Assembly (NCBI GenBank): GCA_038184435.1
Contig: CP116227.1
Span: 558,001-622,000, forward strand
Reading direction: 5' to 3'
Source: Nocardioides alkalitolerans
GTDB taxonomy: Bacteria; Actinomycetota; Actinomycetes; Propionibacteriales; Nocardioidaceae
DNA: 64,000 nt
Part shown: positions 61,498-64,000 of the stretch, one piece after another
Position numbering within the stretch: position 1 is the stretch's first letter
Layout: the number at the start of each line of letters is the position of its first letter
Notes under the pieces: generated by a model
What the model was told of the DNA's origin: nothing
Databases searched by the model: none
What the model saw: the letters and a program-made list of their open reading frames with translations, nothing else
Made by a program: the position numbers and the translations under genes

Positions 61498-62223
61498 TCA
61501 GGCGTCGAGCGTGGGGGCGTTGAGGCGCAGCACCCACTCGACGACCGGCCGGCAGAGCGGCCACGTGGCCGTGACCACCGGCGTCTCCTGCGCCGCCCCG
61601 CCGTCGATCGCCCGCGTCACGGACGCGACCCAGGCGTCCGGCGGCAGGGCCGCCACCTCGATCGCGTCGCCCGCCTGGGAGCGCGCCTGGGCGACGACGT
61701 CGTCGACGGAGAGGGGCAGCACCACGGCGTCGAGCACGTGGTCGCCGCTCGCGCGGTCGACGATCACGGCCGTCGTGAGGGCGGTGCCGTCCGGCAGACG
61801 CACCCCGGCGAGGTGGTCGACCGCGTCGCCGCCCACCTCGGTGATGGTCCACGTGCTGTCGGCAGGCCGAGTGCCCCCCAGGCTCCGCAGCCAGCCGGGG
61901 ACGTCGTCGGTGCGGCGGGCCACCTCGGCCGCCACGCGGTCGGCGTGGGGGAGGGCCGGGTGGAGCTCGCGCAGGGCGAGCAGGGCGGCGGTGGTCTCGG
62001 CGTACGGGGTGTCGACGAACGACAGCACGAGGTCGCCGAGCGTCGGCCCCAGCGCGCGAGCAGGGTCGCCGTGGCGCGCGTCGATGCTGTCGAGGAGCGA
62101 GCCGACGCTGACGAGGAGGTCGAGCGGCCGGCCCGAGGCGAGCGCCCGCCGGAGCGCCTGGAACAGCTCCTGCCCCTCAGCGTCCGAGATGCGGTGGGGG
62201 CGCTCGTCCTGGGGGCTCTCCAT
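61498..62223 (-). CDS. Conserved-looking hypothetical protein
   Basis: 241 residues from ATG 62223. The N-terminal 90 residues are helical (RISDAEGQELFQALRRALASGRPLDLLVSVGSLL) with HPALPHADRVAAEVARR; the rest is beta-rich (VDHLAGVRLPDGTALTTAVIVDRASGDHVLDAVVLPLSVDDVVAQA) and ends PLCRPVVEWVLRLNAP. No known motif or membrane segment. A TAGGGT box seven bases before the ATG suggests a leaderless mRNA. Divergent from the Rdx-like gene. Confidence 0.62.
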   Translation of the reverse strand: MESPQDERPHRISDAEGQELFQALRRALASGRPLDLLVSVGSLLDSIDARHGDPARALGPTLGDLVLSFVDTPYAETTAALLALRELHPALPHADRVAAEVARRTDDVPGWLRSLGGTRPADSTWTITEVGGDAVDHLAGVRLPDGTALTTAVIVDRASGDHVLDAVVLPLSVDDVVAQARSQAGDAIEVAALPPDAWVASVTRAIDGGAAQETPVVTATWPLCRPVVEWVLRLNAPTLDA

Positions 62224-62230
62224 TCCCCCG

Positions 62231-62236
62231 ACCCTA
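62231..62236 (-). promoter_or_regulatory. -10 box TAGGGT for leaderless gene at 62223
   Basis: On the minus strand TAGGGT ends seven bases before ATG 62223, one more than the other leaderless examples. Confidence 0.5.
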
Positions 62237-62265
62237 GGCCCCCGCCGTCTGGGAGGATCGGGGGC

Positions 62266-62559
62266 GTGGCGTCGGTCCGGATCACCTACTGCACGCAGTG
62301 TCGCTGGCTGCTCCGCGCGACCTGGTACGCCGGCGAGCTGTTGCAGACCTTCGAGGGGGACCTCGACGAGGTCGCGCTCGCCCCCGCCACGGGCGGCGTG
62401 TTCCGGGTGGACGTGCTCGTCGACGGTCAGCGCCACCGGGTGTGGAACCGCAAGACCGACGGCGGGTTCCCCGAGATCACGGAGCTGAAGCGGCGGGTGC
62501 GGGACCTGGCGGCGCCGGGCCGGGACCTCGGCCATGCGGACCGGGTGCGCGGCGACTGA
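62266..62559 (+). CDS. Rdx/SelW-like thioredoxin-fold protein (Cys form)
   Basis: 97 residues from GTG 62266 (GGGAGG nine bases upstream). VRITYCTQCRWLLRATWYAGELLQTF is the SelW/SelT/Rdx signature with a CxxC pair where eukaryotic homologues have CxxU; VDGQRHRVWNRKTDGGFPEITELKRRVRDL completes the fold. Proteins of this family are thought to act in thiol redox reactions, but bacterial members lack a defined partner. Confidence 0.82.
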   Translation: MASVRITYCTQCRWLLRATWYAGELLQTFEGDLDEVALAPATGGVFRVDVLVDGQRHRVWNRKTDGGFPEITELKRRVRDLAAPGRDLGHADRVRGD

Positions 62560-62621
62560 AGTCGCCCGCGACGCGACCATGGTCGCTCGCATCGGCGGTC
62601 GAACCGGGCGAGGCTCGAGCC

Positions 62622-62807
62622 GTGACCAGGACCATTCAGACCGCCGTCGGAATCCTCCTCCTCGCGGCCGGTGCCGTGCTCGTCCTGGGGCTGTCCGATG
62701 CCGAGCTCTGGTGGGACGGTCGGCCGCTCGGGATCGTCCTCGTCGCGGTCGGGGGGCTGCGCGTCGCCGACGCGCTCCGGGAGCGGCGCTCCGAGAAGCG
62801 GTCGTGA
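62622..62807 (+). CDS. Small two-helix membrane protein
   Basis: 61 residues from GTG 62622. Two hydrophobic segments (TAVGILLLAAGAVLVLGL and GIVLVAVGGLRVADAL) and a basic tail ERRSEKRS. No family recognised. A GAGGCT box six bases before the start is a weak leaderless signal. Its stop is five bases from the end of the convergent PduO gene. Confidence 0.5.
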   Translation: MTRTIQTAVGILLLAAGAVLVLGLSDAELWWDGRPLGIVLVAVGGLRVADALRERRSEKRS

Positions 62808-62812
62808 TGCCG

Positions 62813-63388
62813 TCAGCCGCGCTCGCCGCCCGGCACCCACAGCACGTCGCCGTTCACGCGGTTCGCGTGCCGCGCCAGGATGAAGAGCAGGTCCGAGAGC
62901 CGGTTGAGGTACTTGATGGCGACGTCGTTCATGGATTCGGCGTACTCGTCCCAGGCCGCCCAGGCGGCGCGCTCGGCGCGGCGCACGACGGTGCGGGCCA
63001 CGTGGAGGTGGGCGGCGGCGGGGGTGCCGCCGTTGAGGATGAACGACCGGAGCTTCGGCAGGTCCTCGTTGTAGTGGTCGCACCAGCCCTCGAGGCGCTC
63101 GACGTAGTCGGGCTCGATCCGCAGGGGCGGGAACTCGGGCTCCTCGACGACCGGCGTGCAGAAGTCCGCGCCGACGTCGAAGAGGTCGTTCTGCACGTGG
63201 GTCAGCACCGCCACGACGTCCTCGTCGAGGCCGCCCGTCGCGAGCGCCACGCCGATGTGGGCGTTGGCCTCGTCGACGACGGCGTAGGCCTCGAGGCGCG
63301 CGTCGGTCTTGCTGGTCTCGCTCATGTCGCCGAGCCGGGTGCGGCCGGCGTCGCCGGTGCGGGTGTAGATGCGCGTCAGGTTGACCAT
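62813..63388 (-). CDS. Cob(I)alamin adenosyltransferase, PduO type
   Basis: 191 residues from ATG 63388. The N-terminal ATP site IYTRTGDAGRTRLGDMSETSKTD, then DEANAHIGVA, LTHVQNDLFDVGADFCTP and ARTVVRRAERAAW with the catalytic Arg, ending FILARHANRVNGDVLW. It attaches the adenosyl group to B12. The position after atpC-DUF2550 corresponds to Rv1314c. Leaderless start, TACGGT six bases upstream. Confidence 0.93.
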   Translation of the reverse strand: MVNLTRIYTRTGDAGRTRLGDMSETSKTDARLEAYAVVDEANAHIGVALATGGLDEDVVAVLTHVQNDLFDVGADFCTPVVEEPEFPPLRIEPDYVERLEGWCDHYNEDLPKLRSFILNGGTPAAAHLHVARTVVRRAERAAWAAWDEYAESMNDVAIKYLNRLSDLLFILARHANRVNGDVLWVPGGERG

Positions 63389-63394
63389 GGCTCG

Positions 63395-63400
63395 ACCGTA
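63395..63400 (-). promoter_or_regulatory. -10 box TACGGT for leaderless PduO gene
   Basis: On the minus strand TACGGT ends six bases before ATG 63388; no ribosome-binding site lies between. Confidence 0.6.
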
Positions 63401-63587
63401 GGTCATCGACCCGGACGCACGGAGGGCGCGCCGCGCGCAGGCTGCCGGCACCCGGGTGAGCCGCGTCGTACAGTGTGTGCCACGTCACACCATGTCGCTC
63501 CAGCGGTCCGGTGCAACCGATCCGCCTCTCGGGACGTCTGTGCTTGTGGGAACGCGATCCGGAAAGACCGGGGAACGAGGCATCGAC

Positions 63588-63959
63588 ATGGCTGACACGG
63601 CGGCGACCGGGACGACCGGCACGATCGCACGGCGCACGAGCACGGGGAACCGCCTGCAGATCGTCATGGACGGTCCGCGGCTGGAGCTCGTCGGCGACTT
63701 CGACGCGCGCAGCACCTCGCAGGTGCGTCCGGTGCTCCACGGGGCGATGGCCGCCCACGAGCGGGTCGTGGTCGACCTCGCCGGTGTCGCGAACGTCGAC
63801 CTGACGGCCCTGCGGGTGCTGGCCGCGGCCAGCCGCCGGGCCCACCACGAGGGGCGCCACCTCGTGCTGAGCTCCCCGCGTCCCGTCGTCGTGCGCCTCA
63901 TGCACCTGTCCCACCTCGCCCGCCTGCTCGAGGTGGAGCGCCTCGCCGTACCGGCGTGA
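63588..63959 (+). CDS. STAS-domain protein (anti-anti-sigma-like)
   Basis: 123 residues from ATG 63588 (GAGG seven bases upstream). After a Thr/Ala-rich start, the STAS fold is evident: LELVGDFDARSTSQVRPVL, ERVVVDLAGVANVDLTALRVLAAASRRAHHEGRHLVLSSP. Where SpoIIAA/RsbV have the phosphorylated serine (DS-S/T-GL) this protein has DLTAL, so the usual acceptor Ser is Leu and only the next Thr could be modified. It may bind an RsbW-type partner; none is adjacent. TACAGT at 63469-63474 is a possible -10. Confidence 0.78.
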   Translation: MADTAATGTTGTIARRTSTGNRLQIVMDGPRLELVGDFDARSTSQVRPVLHGAMAAHERVVVDLAGVANVDLTALRVLAAASRRAHHEGRHLVLSSPRPVVVRLMHLSHLARLLEVERLAVPA

Positions 63960-64000
63960 GGGCCGGCGGCCGACCGTGGGGTAACTGACCGGACGGGGAG

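Noticed and set aside
62551..62586. Small palindromes GGCGACT/AGTCGCC and GCGACCATGGTCGC after the Rdx-like gene
   Set aside because: Short, with two-base or no loops and overlapping the stop codon; too weak to call as a terminator or operator.

Overview
The window is high-GC (roughly 70% or more), tightly packed actinobacterial chromosome. Several genes have close M. tuberculosis counterparts: WhiB1, PdtaS, SigF/UsfX, a DesA3-type desaturase, multifunctional 2-oxoglutarate decarboxylase Kgd, and the argS-lysA-hom-thrC-thrB-rho-rpmE-prfA-prmC-sua5-wecA-atp block, collinear (from memory) with Rv1292-Rv1314c. A nickel superoxide dismutase with its SodX-type protease, a PurT formyltransferase and no mycolate genes point to a Nocardioidaceae-like actinobacterium rather than a mycobacterium; the genus is inference.

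Layout. 1-0.5 kb: start of a large serine recombinase cut by the window edge, so a mobile element may lie to the left. 0.7-7.9 kb: FlK-like thioesterase, secreted PASTA-like protein, ilvG-like TPP enzyme plus GNAT, DUF2785, histidine kinase pdtaS, whiB1, membrane protein. 7.9-10.8 kb: sigF-rsbW and serA. 10.9-17 kb: ABC exporter with TetR, and an overlapping operon of membrane phosphodiesterase, metallo-beta-lactamase-fold protein and DedA protein. 17-21 kb: two lipoproteins, a TetR-DCC-membrane protein operon with twin operators, a paralogue of that membrane protein, DUF5709. 21-25 kb: sodN/sodX, malic enzyme, MDR and SDR oxidoreductases. 25-28 kb: TetR, reductase and acyl desaturase. 28.4-33.3 kb: two tandem receptor Ser/Thr kinases with periplasmic-binding-protein ectodomains. 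33.3-39.5 kb: DUF6104, kgd, DUF427, purT, tRNA-Arg(CCG). 39.6-46.3 kb: argS and the aspartate-family operon. 46.5-52.9 kb: rho, rpmE, prfA, prmC, sua5, wecA. 53-60.8 kb: F1Fo ATP synthase. 60.9-64 kb: DUF2550, an unknown gene, Rdx-like protein, small membrane protein, PduO-type adenosyltransferase, STAS protein.

How it works together. Most of the right half is housekeeping: aspartate-family amino acids, termination and release, and ATP synthesis. The less ordinary material is the tandem sensor kinases beside kgd, the phosphodiesterase/MBL/DedA envelope module, and the twin-operator TetR locus. A promoter pattern recurs: at least nine genes carry a TAnnnT -10 box ending 6-7 nt before the start codon, the signature of leaderless mRNAs. 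Several intergenic gaps hold unusually long, near-perfect palindromes (9.4-9.5, 19.9, 61.4 kb) besides ordinary terminator hairpins. No CRISPR array, insertion sequence or rRNA was seen, and no gene-free stretch exceeds 300 bases.
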